This document shows positions 1 through 7,756 of a DNA stretch of 64,000 nucleotides, piece by piece. The DNA is from Vitreoscilla stercoraria DSM 513 (lineage in GTDB: Bacteria; Pseudomonadota; Gammaproteobacteria; Burkholderiales; Neisseriaceae). The notes under the pieces are model-generated. The model searched no databases. It had not been told where the DNA came from and was given only the letters and a program-made list of their open reading frames with translations. Location of the stretch: positions 62,001-126,000 of the forward strand of contig NZ_KB908023.1 in assembly GCF_000382305.1 (NCBI RefSeq), in the 5' to 3' direction. Within the stretch, counting starts at the first letter, position 1. The number at the start of each line of letters is the position of its first letter. Made by a program: the position numbers and the translations under genes.

Positions 1-10
1 GGATGTTGCT

Positions 11-637
11 ATGCTGGTCGTTGCCATAGATGTTGATGCCCAACGCACGTTTACCCCATTGTGTCCGAATGAATTGCCCGTCACAGGTGGCGATGAAATC
101 GTGGGTCAATTGAATGCGCAAGCCGCTTTGGCACATTTGCGCGTGTTAACCAAAGATGCCCACAATCCCAACGCCGCTTGGGTGGTCGATAGCCATGATA
201 AAATCGGCACGCCCATTGGTTTACCCGATTCGGACATCGGCTGGGTGCGCCATGCCGAAGTCGGCACCGATGGCTTCAAAGCCTTGCCCGGCTTGCCTGA
301 ACCTGAACAATATGATTTTTTGGTTTACAAAGGCGTAGAAAACCACATGCACCCTTATGGCGCCTGTTACCACGATTTGGCAGGACGCATCAGCACAGGT
401 TTATTGGAATGGCTCACCGTCAAACAAGCCACACATATTTTTGTGGGCGGCTTGGCAACCGATTATTGTGTCAAAAACACCGTATTACAATTGTGTGCTT
501 ATTCAAAAAATTGGCAAGTGTGGGTGAATTTGGGTGCGTGTCGCGGCATTGCAGACGATACCGTCATCACCGCCATTGAAGACATGCGCCTAGCAGGTGC
601 ACAAATCGTAGACGATAGCAGCCAATTGCCTACTTAA
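11..637 (+). CDS. pncA: nicotinamidase (isochorismatase family)
   Basis: Hydrolyses nicotinamide to nicotinic acid and ammonia in the cytoplasmic NAD salvage pathway. The protein is 208 residues and reads as a complete isochorismatase-fold enzyme. The catalytic triad is visible as D7 (IDVDAQ), K107 (VYKGVE) and C153 (GGLATDYCVK), and D60, H62 and H81 are placed to bind the metal. The frame stays open to the left edge of the window, so translation may begin a few codons before position 1. ATG at 11 gives a normal N-terminus for the family. The gene ends in a strong inverted repeat at 661. Identity is confident; only the start is uncertain. Confidence 0.92.
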   Translation: MLVVAIDVDAQRTFTPLCPNELPVTGGDEIVGQLNAQAALAHLRVLTKDAHNPNAAWVVDSHDKIGTPIGLPDSDIGWVRHAEVGTDGFKALPGLPEPEQYDFLVYKGVENHMHPYGACYHDLAGRISTGLLEWLTVKQATHIFVGGLATDYCVKNTVLQLCAYSKNWQVWVNLGACRGIADDTVITAIEDMRLAGAQIVDDSSQLPT

Positions 638-660
638 TTTAAATCATTTGAATCATCTAA

Positions 661-691
661 CAAGCGTCCTGTAAAGCTTACAGGACGCTTG
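661..691. terminator. inverted DUS-like pair, end of pncA
   Basis: Perfect 14-bp arms (CAAGCGTCCTGTAA and its complement) around a 3-base loop. It is made of two copies of the window's repeated word AAGCGTCCTGTA pointing towards each other. It lies 24 bases after the pncA stop. The following T content is modest, so termination is plausible but not certain. Confidence 0.7.
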
Positions 692-832
692 TTTGGTTTG
701 GTATTTTCATCCGAATATCACTCATCAAAACCACTGCGGCAGTAATTTTTTTCAATTTCATCGCACCCTTTTGAAGATTCACAGTCTATTGCATCTCAAT
801 GTCATTTACCCTAATAACATAAGGATTATCAT

Positions 833-1414
833 ATGTCTGCCAAACTGTTGATGCTCGTCGGTGATTATGCTGAAGATTACCAAGTCATGGTGCCATTTCA
901 GGCCTTTTGGGCAATTGGCTATCAAGTTGATGCCATTTGCCCAAACAAATCCACGGGCGATGTCATTAAAACCATCATTCGCAATCTGGCCAGCGATCAA
1001 GTTTACAGTGAACAATCCGGTCATGATTTCACATTGAACGCTGACTTCAATCACATTAATACAAGTGAATATCAAGGTTTAATCATTCCAGGCGGTCGTG
1101 CGCCTGAATATTTACGCTTGAATCCCAAAGTCATCAATATTGTACGTGAATTTGATGCTGCCAAAAAACCGATTGCCGCAATGTGCCATGGTGTACAGGT
1201 GTTGGCGGCGGCACGGGTGATACACAATCGCTATATTGCTTCTTTTCATACCTGCGCCCACGACATTCACCTTGTTGGTGGCAAATACATCGAAGTGCCT
1301 AATGACAATGCAATGGCCGATGGGCATATTATTACCGCACCGTCTTGGCTGGCACAACCTGCTTGGATGGCGCAATTGTTGATGGCTTTGGGTACTAAAA
1401 TTGAAATTCCATAA
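833..1414 (+). CDS. DJ-1/PfpI family protein
   Basis: A 193-residue class I glutamine amidotransferase-like protein of the DJ-1/PfpI group. Visible landmarks are the acidic residue E14 (GDYAED), the IIPGGRAPEYLR stretch at 84-95 and the nucleophile elbow AMCHG with C118-H119. The pattern is closest to the DJ-1 members described as glyoxalase or protein/nucleotide deglycase enzymes, but the family also includes proteases and chaperones, so the reaction is not assigned. AAGGA lies 7 bases before the ATG. The gene stands alone, 140 bases after the pncA inverted repeat, and ends in its own inverted repeat shared with the convergent phhB. Confidence 0.85.
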   Translation: MSAKLLMLVGDYAEDYQVMVPFQAFWAIGYQVDAICPNKSTGDVIKTIIRNLASDQVYSEQSGHDFTLNADFNHINTSEYQGLIIPGGRAPEYLRLNPKVINIVREFDAAKKPIAAMCHGVQVLAAARVIHNRYIASFHTCAHDIHLVGGKYIEVPNDNAMADGHIITAPSWLAQPAWMAQLLMALGTKIEIP

Positions 1415-1416
1415 CA

Positions 1417-1446
1417 AAGCGTCCTGTAAACATTTACAGGACGCTT
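1417..1446. terminator. inverted DUS-like pair between convergent genes
   Basis: Perfect 14-bp arms AAGCGTCCTGTAAA / TTTACAGGACGCTT with a 2-base loop. It starts 2 bases after the stop of the DJ-1-like gene and 27 bases beyond the phhB stop on the other strand, so it could serve both convergent transcripts. Confidence 0.7.
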
Positions 1447-1473
1447 ATCAGTTTTATTTTGGTTACAACACCA

Positions 1474-1824
1474 TTACATATTTAACACTGCATCGGTTTT
1501 GGCGGCACAAATAAAATCATTTTTGTGTAAGCCGTTAATGGCATGCGTCCACCATGTAATGGTCAAACTGCCCCATTCCAATAATAAAGCAGGATGATGG
1601 CCTTCTGCCTCTGCCAATTCTGCTACTTTTTGATGCGCTGCCCATGCTTGTTTGAAATTTCTAAATGAGTATTGACGCTGCAACTGCATCACACCATCGA
1701 CCACAATTGGCTGCCAATCGGGAATTTGACGCAATAATTCAGGCAATTCTTGTTCGTCTACTTGCGGTGCGCCAGCTTGGCACGCTTCACATTGCATTTG
1801 GTTCAAAGTTTCGGTGGCGCTCAT
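1474..1824 (-). CDS. phhB: pterin-4a-carbinolamine dehydratase
   Basis: Recycles the tetrahydropterin cofactor of phenylalanine hydroxylase by dehydrating 4a-hydroxytetrahydropterin. The protein is 116 residues from the chosen ATG at 1824, which has AGGAAA about 7 bases upstream. An in-frame ATG 24 bases further out lacks such a site. The active-site histidines are visible as H76-H77 (EGHHP) and H94 (WWTH). An N-terminal QCEACQAGAP segment with two cysteines is typical of bacterial PhhB. It lies 33 bases downstream of phhA, forming a phhA-phhB operon. Confidence 0.93.
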   Translation of the reverse strand: MSATETLNQMQCEACQAGAPQVDEQELPELLRQIPDWQPIVVDGVMQLQRQYSFRNFKQAWAAHQKVAELAEAEGHHPALLLEWGSLTITWWTHAINGLHKNDFICAAKTDAVLNM

Positions 1825-1857
1825 TGAAGATTTCCTATTGATAATCATGTAAATGGT

Positions 1858-2646
1858 TTAATGGCTGATGGCTTCAGGCAAAGGAAACAAGCCCAAAGCT
1901 TGGGCTTTGCGCACTTCGCTCATGATGTCGATATGAGCCAAATCATACAAATCGTTGACGTCAGTTAAATGGTAATAAATCGGTTGCAATACATCAATGC
2001 GATAACGGGTGCGCAATACATCGGACAAATGGAACATGCGGCGCTCAGGCACTTGAGAGGCAAAAGCATAATCGGTTTCTTGCGGCGAAGACAAAATACC
2101 ACCACCATAAATCTTGCGGCCTTGTGAGGTTTCGAGCAAACCGAATTCCACAGTAAACCAATACAAACGCGCCAAATATGCCCGCTCTTGCTTGCTCGCT
2201 GCCATGCCTAACTTACCATATTGTGCGGTAAAATCTGCAAACGCAGGATGGGTCAACATGGCACAATGCCCAAAAATTTCATGAAAAATATCAGGCTCTT
2301 GCAAATAATCCATGTCTTCAGGACGGCGAATAAAGGTCGCTACTGGAAATTTGCGCTCAGACAACAATTTAAAAAAGCGGTCAAAACTGATTAAAGCAGG
2401 CACTTCCGCACATTGCCAACCTGTCGCTTGGTACAAAACACGACTAATGTCTTGCAAATTGGGAATATGGTCTTGTGGCAAATCTAAGCGTTCCAAACCC
2501 AACAAATATTCATCACAAGCTTTGTCTTGTAAATGGCTCAATTGACGTGTCAATAAACGTTGCCAAGTCTCATCTTCCACCTCAGTCCATGCAATATGAC
2601 CATGTGCATCGCTTTGTTTGGCAGTGTAAACGTGTTGCGTTTCCAT
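1858..2646 (-). CDS. phhA: phenylalanine 4-hydroxylase
   Basis: Converts phenylalanine to tyrosine with oxygen and tetrahydropterin; a non-haem iron enzyme. The 262-residue length matches bacterial monomeric forms that lack the mammalian regulatory domain. The iron facial triad is visible: H122 and H127 in HEIFGHC, and E167 in TVEFGL. AGGAG sits about 7 bases before the ATG. It is followed directly by phhB, its cofactor-recycling partner. No phhR-type regulator is adjacent. With the aromatic aminotransferase at 17559 it would give a route for using phenylalanine and tyrosine, which is inference. Confidence 0.95.
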   Translation of the reverse strand: METQHVYTAKQSDAHGHIAWTEVEDETWQRLLTRQLSHLQDKACDEYLLGLERLDLPQDHIPNLQDISRVLYQATGWQCAEVPALISFDRFFKLLSERKFPVATFIRRPEDMDYLQEPDIFHEIFGHCAMLTHPAFADFTAQYGKLGMAASKQERAYLARLYWFTVEFGLLETSQGRKIYGGGILSSPQETDYAFASQVPERRMFHLSDVLRTRYRIDVLQPIYYHLTDVNDLYDLAHIDIMSEVRKAQALGLFPLPEAISH

Positions 2647-2825
2647 CTCAGGCTCCTGAGTATGTAATTATTTTAATAATATGTTTTTTAAAAACATATA
2701 AATTCATATTTTTATATTTTTTTAAATTTATACATTACAAAATTAAAATTATCAACACTATTAAACCAACAATAAAATAAAAATATCTCTAAATCTCCTT
2801 AAAACCAATCCATCCATGCAAAAAA

Positions 2826-2852
2826 ACCCAACAACCATCAGGTTCTTGGGTT
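2826..2852 (-). terminator. intrinsic terminator downstream of the RDD gene
   Basis: Stem AACCCAA, one mismatch, AACC; loop ATCA; then GGTT and TTGGGTT. On the minus strand it is followed by a run of T from the A-run at 2820-2826. It points to termination of transcripts coming leftwards from the RDD gene before phhA. The rest of the 390-base interval 2647-3037 is very AT-rich and holds no convincing gene. Confidence 0.7.
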
Positions 2853-2991
2853 AGATACAGCTCAAACACATCGGTTCTGACCAGCCACTTACATGCTTTT
2901 CATCAGTGGCAATTATCCCAACATAAGGGCTTTCCATACATATCAGCATCAAAAGGCATCGAATCAATCACAGCATAATCAGCCAAAAAAA

Positions 2992-3019
2992 CAGCGCCCT
3001 GTCAATTTACAGGACGCTG
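2992..3019. repeat. imperfect inverted DUS-like pair
   Basis: CAGCGCCCTGT and ACAGGACGCTG are 11-base arms with one mismatch (C for T in the left copy). It lies 19 bases past the stop of the RDD gene and may be a slightly decayed member of the window-wide paired repeat. Confidence 0.6.
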
Positions 3020-3037
3020 TAGTGTCAAAAATGCCGC

Positions 3038-3610
3038 TTAATCTGCATCCACCACATAAGTCTTGGCAATCAAATCTTGCAAAGTTTGGCGATTGCGATC
3101 AATCAAGAACAACATCACCAAGCACGCAATCCAAAAACCAAACTGTATGATGCCGCCAATAAAAGGAATCATGGCAATCACGGTCAATGCCAAATTAGGT
3201 ACGATTTCGCGCATCAATACCACGCCTTTGAAACCTGGATTTTCTCCTTCTTCATCCACCACTTTGATTTTCATGATACGTTTGCCCAAAGATTGACCTG
3301 TTTTACTCATCAACACCGCTTGAAAAATCAAAAATCCCAAAATCAACACACCGCCTAACATTGTCAGACCAATACCAAAACCACTGAGCTCGGGTTGAAT
3401 ATTGCTCTCAGGATTCATGCCTGAATAGCCGCCAGCTATTTCAACCACGCCCCAAATCAAAGGAATATAAGCCACCGCACCAATCAAATAATTGAGAATA
3501 TAAGCTGCGATACGCTTACCTGGATTGGCGAGCTCAAACTCATCGTAATCATCCTCAATATGGCTTTTTTCTAGTTGGGTGGATTGATAAATTTCCTTAA
3601 AGTCTTGCAT
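3038..3610 (-). CDS. RDD family membrane protein
   Basis: A 190-residue inner-membrane protein of the RDD family, named for conserved Arg-Asp-Asp residues. An acidic cytoplasmic N-terminus of about 30 residues leads into NPGKRIAAYILNYLIGAV at the start of the first membrane segment. A second hydrophobic stretch is at 75-100, then TGQSLGKRIMKIKVVDEEG, a hallmark of the family, and a last hydrophobic pair at about 140-170. Family members are proposed ion transporters or accessory membrane proteins, but no function can be stated here. GAGGAG precedes the ATG. It is monocistronic, with its own terminator at 2826. Confidence 0.85.
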   Translation of the reverse strand: MQDFKEIYQSTQLEKSHIEDDYDEFELANPGKRIAAYILNYLIGAVAYIPLIWGVVEIAGGYSGMNPESNIQPELSGFGIGLTMLGGVLILGFLIFQAVLMSKTGQSLGKRIMKIKVVDEEGENPGFKGVVLMREIVPNLALTVIAMIPFIGGIIQFGFWIACLVMLFLIDRNRQTLQDLIAKTYVVDAD

Positions 3611-3771
3611 GGTGGACTCCTCTATCGATTTTAATCTACATTCAAAGCATTTTTACAACGACATATTGTGATTTTAACATCAACGTAAAAACTGGCTCGC
3701 TCATCCATCAACATCATCAATATTGCACTTACAGCCGCTATTTTAGGTTAATTACTATTACATTCCAATAA

Positions 3772-3787
3772 AATAACAATCATTCTC
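3772..3787. promoter_or_regulatory. weak Fur-box-like sequence
   Basis: AATAACAATCATTCTC matches 13 of the last 16 positions of the classical Fur site. It lies in the middle of the 335-base AT-rich interval 3611-3945 between the divergent RDD and asd genes, about 160 bases from each start. In such AT-rich DNA a chance match is quite possible. The rest of the interval shows nothing else I can name. Confidence 0.25.
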
Positions 3788-3945
3788 AAAAAAAACATTT
3801 CATATTCAAAATGAAAACGATTTCCCGACAATTCTGATAATTTATTAAAATATTTTCACTGTTTTCTGCAATTTGAACGCATTTTCGGTTATGATTTTCG
3901 ATTCGTATCCATATGTGAAAAATTATCCCGTTTAAGGAGCAAGAA

Positions 3946-5067
3946 GTGAAAGTTGGTTTTGTTGGTTGGCGTGGTATGGTGGGTTCTGTCTTGATGCAAC
4001 GCATGCAAGAAGAACAAGATTTCAAACACATTCCGGAAAGCGTGTTTTTCACGACATCGAATGTCGGCGGCACTGCTCCTGATTTCGGTCAAACGGAAAA
4101 AACTTTGCAAGATGCCAACGACATCGAAGCATTGGCAAAAATGGACATCATTGTCACATGCCAAGGCGGCGATTATACCAAAGCGGTATTTGAACCTTTG
4201 CGCACAACTGGCTGGGATGGTTATTGGATCGATGCGGCTTCTTCTTTGCGCATGAAAGACGACGCAATCATCATTTTAGACCCTGTTAACCGTGATGTGA
4301 TTGATGCAGGCTTACAAAACGGCGTGAAAAACTACATCGGCGGCAATTGTACCGTCTCTTTGATGTTGATGGCTTTGGGTGGCTTGTTCCAAAACGATTT
4401 GGTTGAGTGGGCTTCTAGCATGACTTACCAAGCGGCTTCTGGCGCAGGTGCTAAAAACATGCGTGAATTGATTTCAGGTATGGGCGCCATTGAAAACGAA
4501 GTGGCGGCTGAATTGGCAGATCCAGCGAGCGCGATTTTGGAAATCGACCGCAAAGTATCAGACTTCTTGCGCTCAGATGCTTATCCAAAAGACAATTTTG
4601 GCGTGCCATTGGCAGGTAGCTTGATTCCTTGGATTGATGCGGACTTGGGCAATGGCCAATCCAAAGAAGAGTGGAAAGGCGGCGTTGAAACCAACAAAAT
4701 TTTGGGCAACAGCGACAATCCAACCGTCATCGACGGTTTGTGCGTACGCGTGGGCGCAATGCGTTGTCACAGCCAAGCAATCACTTTGAAATTGAAAAAA
4801 GATTTGCCTATCGAAGAAATCGAAGCATTATTGGCTTCTGCCAACGATTGGGTGAAAGTCGTTCCTAACGAAAAACAAGCATCTATCGAAGAATTAACCC
4901 CTGCTAAAGTGACAGGCACTTTGTCTGTGCCAGTGGGTCGTATCCGCAAAATGGGTATGGGCGGCGAGTATATTTCTGCGTTCACCGTCGGTGACCAATT
5001 GTTGTGGGGCGCGGCTGAACCATTGCGTCGCATGTTGCGCATCGTTTTGGGCAATTTAGACCAATAA
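3946..5067 (+). CDS. asd: aspartate-semialdehyde dehydrogenase
   Basis: Reduces aspartyl phosphate to aspartate semialdehyde with NADPH, the branch point towards lysine, diaminopimelate, threonine and methionine. The protein is 373 residues, as usual for the proteobacterial form. The nucleotide-binding start GWRGMVGSVL (7-16), catalytic C135 in GGNCTVSLM and H275 in MRCHSQ are visible. Translation starts at GTG, with AAGGAG 6 bases before it. The gene is followed at once by a clean terminator at 5082, so it is monocistronic. Confidence 0.96.
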   Translation: MKVGFVGWRGMVGSVLMQRMQEEQDFKHIPESVFFTTSNVGGTAPDFGQTEKTLQDANDIEALAKMDIIVTCQGGDYTKAVFEPLRTTGWDGYWIDAASSLRMKDDAIIILDPVNRDVIDAGLQNGVKNYIGGNCTVSLMLMALGGLFQNDLVEWASSMTYQAASGAGAKNMRELISGMGAIENEVAAELADPASAILEIDRKVSDFLRSDAYPKDNFGVPLAGSLIPWIDADLGNGQSKEEWKGGVETNKILGNSDNPTVIDGLCVRVGAMRCHSQAITLKLKKDLPIEEIEALLASANDWVKVVPNEKQASIEELTPAKVTGTLSVPVGRIRKMGMGGEYISAFTVGDQLLWGAAEPLRRMLRIVLGNLDQ

Positions 5068-5081
5068 TTTGGTCAATTTTG

Positions 5082-5111
5082 AAAAGCCTGAATCTGTTTC
5101 AGGCTTTTTTT
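5082..5111 (+). terminator. intrinsic terminator of asd
   Basis: Stem AAAGCCTGAA / TTCAGGCTTT with a short loop and seven Ts after it. Unlike most gene ends in this window it is not built from the AAGCGTCCTGTA word. Confidence 0.88.
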
Positions 5112-5135
5112 ATACCCATGTTTACGCAAATTCAC

Positions 5136-5148
5136 TTACAGGACGCTT
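5136..5148 (-). repeat. single DUS-like word
   Basis: TTACAGGACGCTT, the complement of AAGCGTCCTGTAA, stands unpaired between asd and fxsA. Confidence 0.6.
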
Positions 5149-5221
5149 GAAATATGGATAGTTTGCTTATATTTTTAAAGCCTGTAACAGCATATTTTTA
5201 ATTAAAAGACAGGGCTCATAC

Positions 5222-5701
5222 ATGCGTTATCTTGGTTGGTTGTTTCCGGCCTTTTTGATATTAGAAGTGGTTTCCATCGTCATGGTCAGCCAATGGTTAG
5301 GTATTTGGACTTTGGTATTGATGGCTTTGCAATTTTTCACAGGCATCTTTTTAATGCGCAATTTGGGTTTTTCCAGCGTGTTGATGGCAGGTGAAACCTT
5401 GCGTAAAAATCCACAAGGCTTGTCCGTGTATCAATTGATGTGGCCGATTCGCTTTATCATTTCTGCCATTTTGCTCATTAGCCCGGGCTTTGTATCGACA
5501 GCCATTGCCGCAGGTCTGATGTTGCCATTAAAAGGTGGTCCCAAAACCAATATCGGCTCAGAACAAGCCCAACAAGCGTATCAACAATACCGCCAACGCC
5601 AAAACAACCATGCCGATGGTGATATTATCGATGGTGATTACAGCGAAGTGAAACCATCACCTTCACGCCCATCCAATGATGTGCCACGCATCGAACCTTA
5701 A
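5222..5701 (+). CDS. fxsA: FxsA family inner-membrane protein
   Basis: A 159-residue member of the FxsA family. The E. coli protein, when overproduced, relieves exclusion of phage T7 by the F plasmid; its normal role is unclear. Hydrophobic segments lie at about 5-45 and 78-105, with the GFVST turn typical of the family near 92-96. The C-terminal 50 residues are a hydrophilic Gln-, Asp- and Pro-rich tail. AGGG lies about 8 bases before the ATG. It is monocistronic between a single DUS-like word and an outward-facing pair. Confidence 0.85.
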   Translation: MRYLGWLFPAFLILEVVSIVMVSQWLGIWTLVLMALQFFTGIFLMRNLGFSSVLMAGETLRKNPQGLSVYQLMWPIRFIISAILLISPGFVSTAIAAGLMLPLKGGPKTNIGSEQAQQAYQQYRQRQNNHADGDIIDGDYSEVKPSPSRPSNDVPRIEP

Positions 5702-5731
5702 TCTAGTTAGATTCCAACAAGACTCACCCAA

Positions 5732-5760
5732 TATACAGGACGCTTCAAGCGTCCTGTATA
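5732..5760. repeat. outward-facing DUS-like pair after fxsA
   Basis: TATACAGGACGCTT, one base, AAGCGTCCTGTATA. The two copies of the word point away from each other, the opposite of the usual inward arrangement. The arms are 14 bp with a single-base centre, and the fold lacks a clear T-run. Confidence 0.65.
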
Positions 5761-5872
5761 CCATTGCAATATAGCAACCTTTCTTAAAACAGCCTAAAAT
5801 ACCGTTTTAATCCCATTTAACCCACGTTTGTTATCCGACAGCGCTGTGTTTGTAAGTTGTGAAGACCTAACC

Positions 5873-6094
5873 ATGATTGCACTACGTCCACTGATTTTAA
5901 CCATTGGCACCTGCCTCTTATTGCAAGGCTGCGTTACCTCCTTGGTCACCGCACCCGTAAAAGCGGTTTATACCGTTGGCAAATACACCGTTAAAGGAAC
6001 TGCCGCTGTCGTTGGTGCCATGATTCCCGATGGCGATGACGATAAAGACCAAGACAAACATGCCAATGATTCAAAGCCACTTCCACAAGAGTAA
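5873..6094 (+). CDS. small lipoprotein
   Basis: A 73-residue protein with a lipoprotein signal: a hydrophobic stretch and the lipobox LLLQGC near residue 19, so the mature protein would start at Cys. The mature part has a short VTAPVKAVYTVGKYTVKGTAAVVGAMIP stretch read in two halves, then a strongly acidic, lysine-containing tail with DGDDDKDQDK. I do not recognise a function. I chose the ATG at 5873 because an earlier in-frame start at 5828 would put a non-signal sequence ahead of the lipobox. Small lipoproteins of this look occur in other Neisseriaceae and Moraxellaceae (recollection, not tested). Confidence 0.6.
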   Translation: MIALRPLILTIGTCLLLQGCVTSLVTAPVKAVYTVGKYTVKGTAAVVGAMIPDGDDDKDQDKHANDSKPLPQE

Positions 6095-6127
6095 GCCCAA
6101 GTATTGGCATGCTGCGCTTAAAAAAAA

Positions 6128-6150
6128 ACAGGACGCTTCAAGCGTCCTGT
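6128..6150. terminator. outward-facing DUS-like pair
   Basis: ACAGGACGCTT, C, AAGCGTCCTGT, preceded by eight As, so on the minus strand it ends in Ts and could terminate the small membrane gene at 6165. It lies between convergent genes. Confidence 0.6.
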
Positions 6151-6164
6151 CAATATATGATTAA

Positions 6165-6452
6165 TCAATCTGGTTTGTTTTGATGTGTTCTCAATTGCTT
6201 GATAGCAAAATACATCATCCATGCATACATCGCCAATGGAAACACCTGCATCCCCATAAAATAAGTGTCAAACTCAGGTTTGGTTTGAATATCATAAATG
6301 CTCAAGCTCACGGTCGCACCGAAAAATACCAAGCCTGCAAACGCACAAAAACCCTGCACTTTTGGCATGCGTTGATTGCCTGTAATCAAAGTCAAAATAC
6401 ACAAACCGATACCGCTGATACACAGCAAAAACCACATGATGTAAACACCCAT
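6165..6452 (-). CDS. small membrane protein, unknown
   Basis: A 95-residue protein with three hydrophobic segments (about 5-23, 33-50 and 66-84) and a short basic tail. I do not recognise a family. AGGAAA lies about 10 bases before the ATG. It follows another small membrane protein (6469-6777) on the same strand with a 16-base gap, so the two are probably co-transcribed and both may be downstream of the HpnC-like gene. Confidence 0.6.
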   Translation of the reverse strand: MGVYIMWFLLCISGIGLCILTLITGNQRMPKVQGFCAFAGLVFFGATVSLSIYDIQTKPEFDTYFMGMQVFPLAMYAWMMYFAIKQLRTHQNKPD

Positions 6453-6468
6453 TTTTCATTTCCTTTTT

Positions 6469-6777
6469 TTAATGACCTGACGTTGCCTGCATCGCAGCCA
6501 CACACATCCAACACACAAACAATGCCGGATACATGATTAACACCATCGGCATTGCCATAAAATACACCCATTTTTGCGCTTGGCGCACATGGTAAAAATA
6601 GACCAAACGGTGTGCATAACAAAATAAAAATGCCACCCAAGCGGTTAAAGCATAGACAGCACTTTCATCCAAATCCAACAAATAGCACCACATGCCTACA
6701 ACCGTTACAGGCACCGACACCAACAATAACAGCAACGGCCACATAGGTGGTTTTGTCATCTGCCAACACCTTGACAC
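6469..6777 (-). CDS. small membrane protein, unknown
   Basis: A 102-residue protein with three hydrophobic segments (about 12-33, 39-55 and 70-95). It is rich in Trp, Met and Cys. The true start may be the ATG at 6759, seven codons in. No function is apparent. It lies 26 bases downstream of the HpnC-like gene and 16 bases upstream of the next small membrane gene, so a three-gene transcript is likely. Confidence 0.55.
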   Translation of the reverse strand: MSRCWQMTKPPMWPLLLLLVSVPVTVVGMWCYLLDLDESAVYALTAWVAFLFCYAHRLVYFYHVRQAQKWVYFMAMPMVLIMYPALFVCWMCVAAMQATSGH

Positions 6778-6803
6778 AAAGCTCGCATTTTACCTCACCC
6801 ACG

Positions 6804-7637
6804 TCAACGTATGGGCATGGCAATATGACCAGTTAACAATTGTTTGAGCATCCACAACCAATCTCGTTTGGTTAAAACAGGTCTTTGCGTGAACACATCA
6901 TATTCAACCGCCATCAGTTTACGCACAATGCGCTCGCCACCCAACACAATCATGCTCAATTCCCAACGCAAGCGACTGGGTAATTTGCCAATCAAAGGTG
7001 AGCCGTCCTGTAACATTTGAAAAGCACGCTGACATTGTGCTGCCATCATATTTTGAAACGCAGGTGTGAGCTTGTGTTGCGCAATGTCAGACTCAGACAC
7101 ATGAAATTGCTGCAAACTCGTTTGCGGTAAATACACACGGTTTTTTTGCCAATCAATCGCCACATCTTGCCAAAAATTAATCAACTGCAAAGCGGTACAA
7201 ATGGCATCGCTTTGCTGCAAAGACTGTTCATCATTGACACCATACAAACACAATAACAAACGCCCAATTGGATTGGCAGAACGACGCGAATAATCGACCA
7301 ATTCGTCAAATTCTTGGTAACGCTTTTTCACCACATCTTGGCGAAAAGCATCCAGTAAATCTTCAAACAATGCTGTTGGCAATTGATGTGGCGCAATCGC
7401 TTCATCAAGCAAACGCTGCATCAATGCACTTACAGGCCGCTTGCCTTGTTCAATCAAAAGCAATTCATCGCTCAAAGCTTGCAAATTAGCCAAGCGCACT
7501 TCATCGCTGTCATCGCCCTCATCGGCATAATCATCCGCCACGCGAGAAAACGCATAAATGGCATGGATAGGACGGCGCAAATGTTTGGGTACCAATATCG
7601 AACCAACAGGAAAGTTTTCGTAATGATCTACTGCCAT
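6804..7637 (-). CDS. squalene/phytoene synthase family enzyme, HpnC-like
   Basis: A 277-residue trans-isoprenyl diphosphate synthase of the squalene/phytoene synthase family. The N-terminal ENFPVGS..P..LR..I.AIYAF pattern is typical of HpnC, the hydroxysqualene synthase of bacterial hopanoid pathways. Both aspartate-rich metal sites are visible: D35, D36 and D39 in VADDYADE, and D157 and D161 in INFWQDVAID. No HpnD, HpnE or squalene-hopene cyclase gene lies in the window, so the pathway is not shown here. A distinct head-to-head condensing activity is equally possible. The gene begins a run of minus-strand small membrane genes. Confidence 0.82.
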   Translation of the reverse strand: MAVDHYENFPVGSILVPKHLRRPIHAIYAFSRVADDYADEGDDSDEVRLANLQALSDELLLIEQGKRPVSALMQRLLDEAIAPHQLPTALFEDLLDAFRQDVVKKRYQEFDELVDYSRRSANPIGRLLLCLYGVNDEQSLQQSDAICTALQLINFWQDVAIDWQKNRVYLPQTSLQQFHVSESDIAQHKLTPAFQNMMAAQCQRAFQMLQDGSPLIGKLPSRLRWELSMIVLGGERIVRKLMAVEYDVFTQRPVLTKRDWLWMLKQLLTGHIAMPIR

Positions 7638-7713
7638 AGCCTGCTTTCTTGTTTTTTCAGCTGCTCGTATCTCATTAAAATTCTAATGGATATTTGCTTT
7701 TTCAATATGCATA

Positions 7714-7744
7714 AAGGCGTCCTGAAATGGTTTCAGGACGCCTT
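7714..7744. terminator. inverted DUS-like pair, GGCGTCCTGAAA variant
   Basis: AAGGCGTCCTGAAA, TGG, TTTCAGGACGCCTT. This pair carries G for A at position 2 and A for T at position 11 of the repeated word, so it ends in CTGAA like the classical Neisseria word. It lies 12 bases after the stop of the minus-strand ABC ATPase gene and likely ends its transcript. Confidence 0.65.
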
Positions 7745-7756
7745 CAATCCTATTTT

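Noticed and set aside
2893..3150. An 85-codon plus-strand frame between phhA and the RDD gene
   Set aside because: It runs through a terminator-like hairpin and the inverted repeat and overlaps the RDD gene end on the other strand; its composition is Gln/His/Asn-rich without pattern.
3786..4073. A 95-codon minus-strand frame over the asd start
   Set aside because: Antisense to the conserved asd N-terminus and reaching into the AT-rich spacer; no support.
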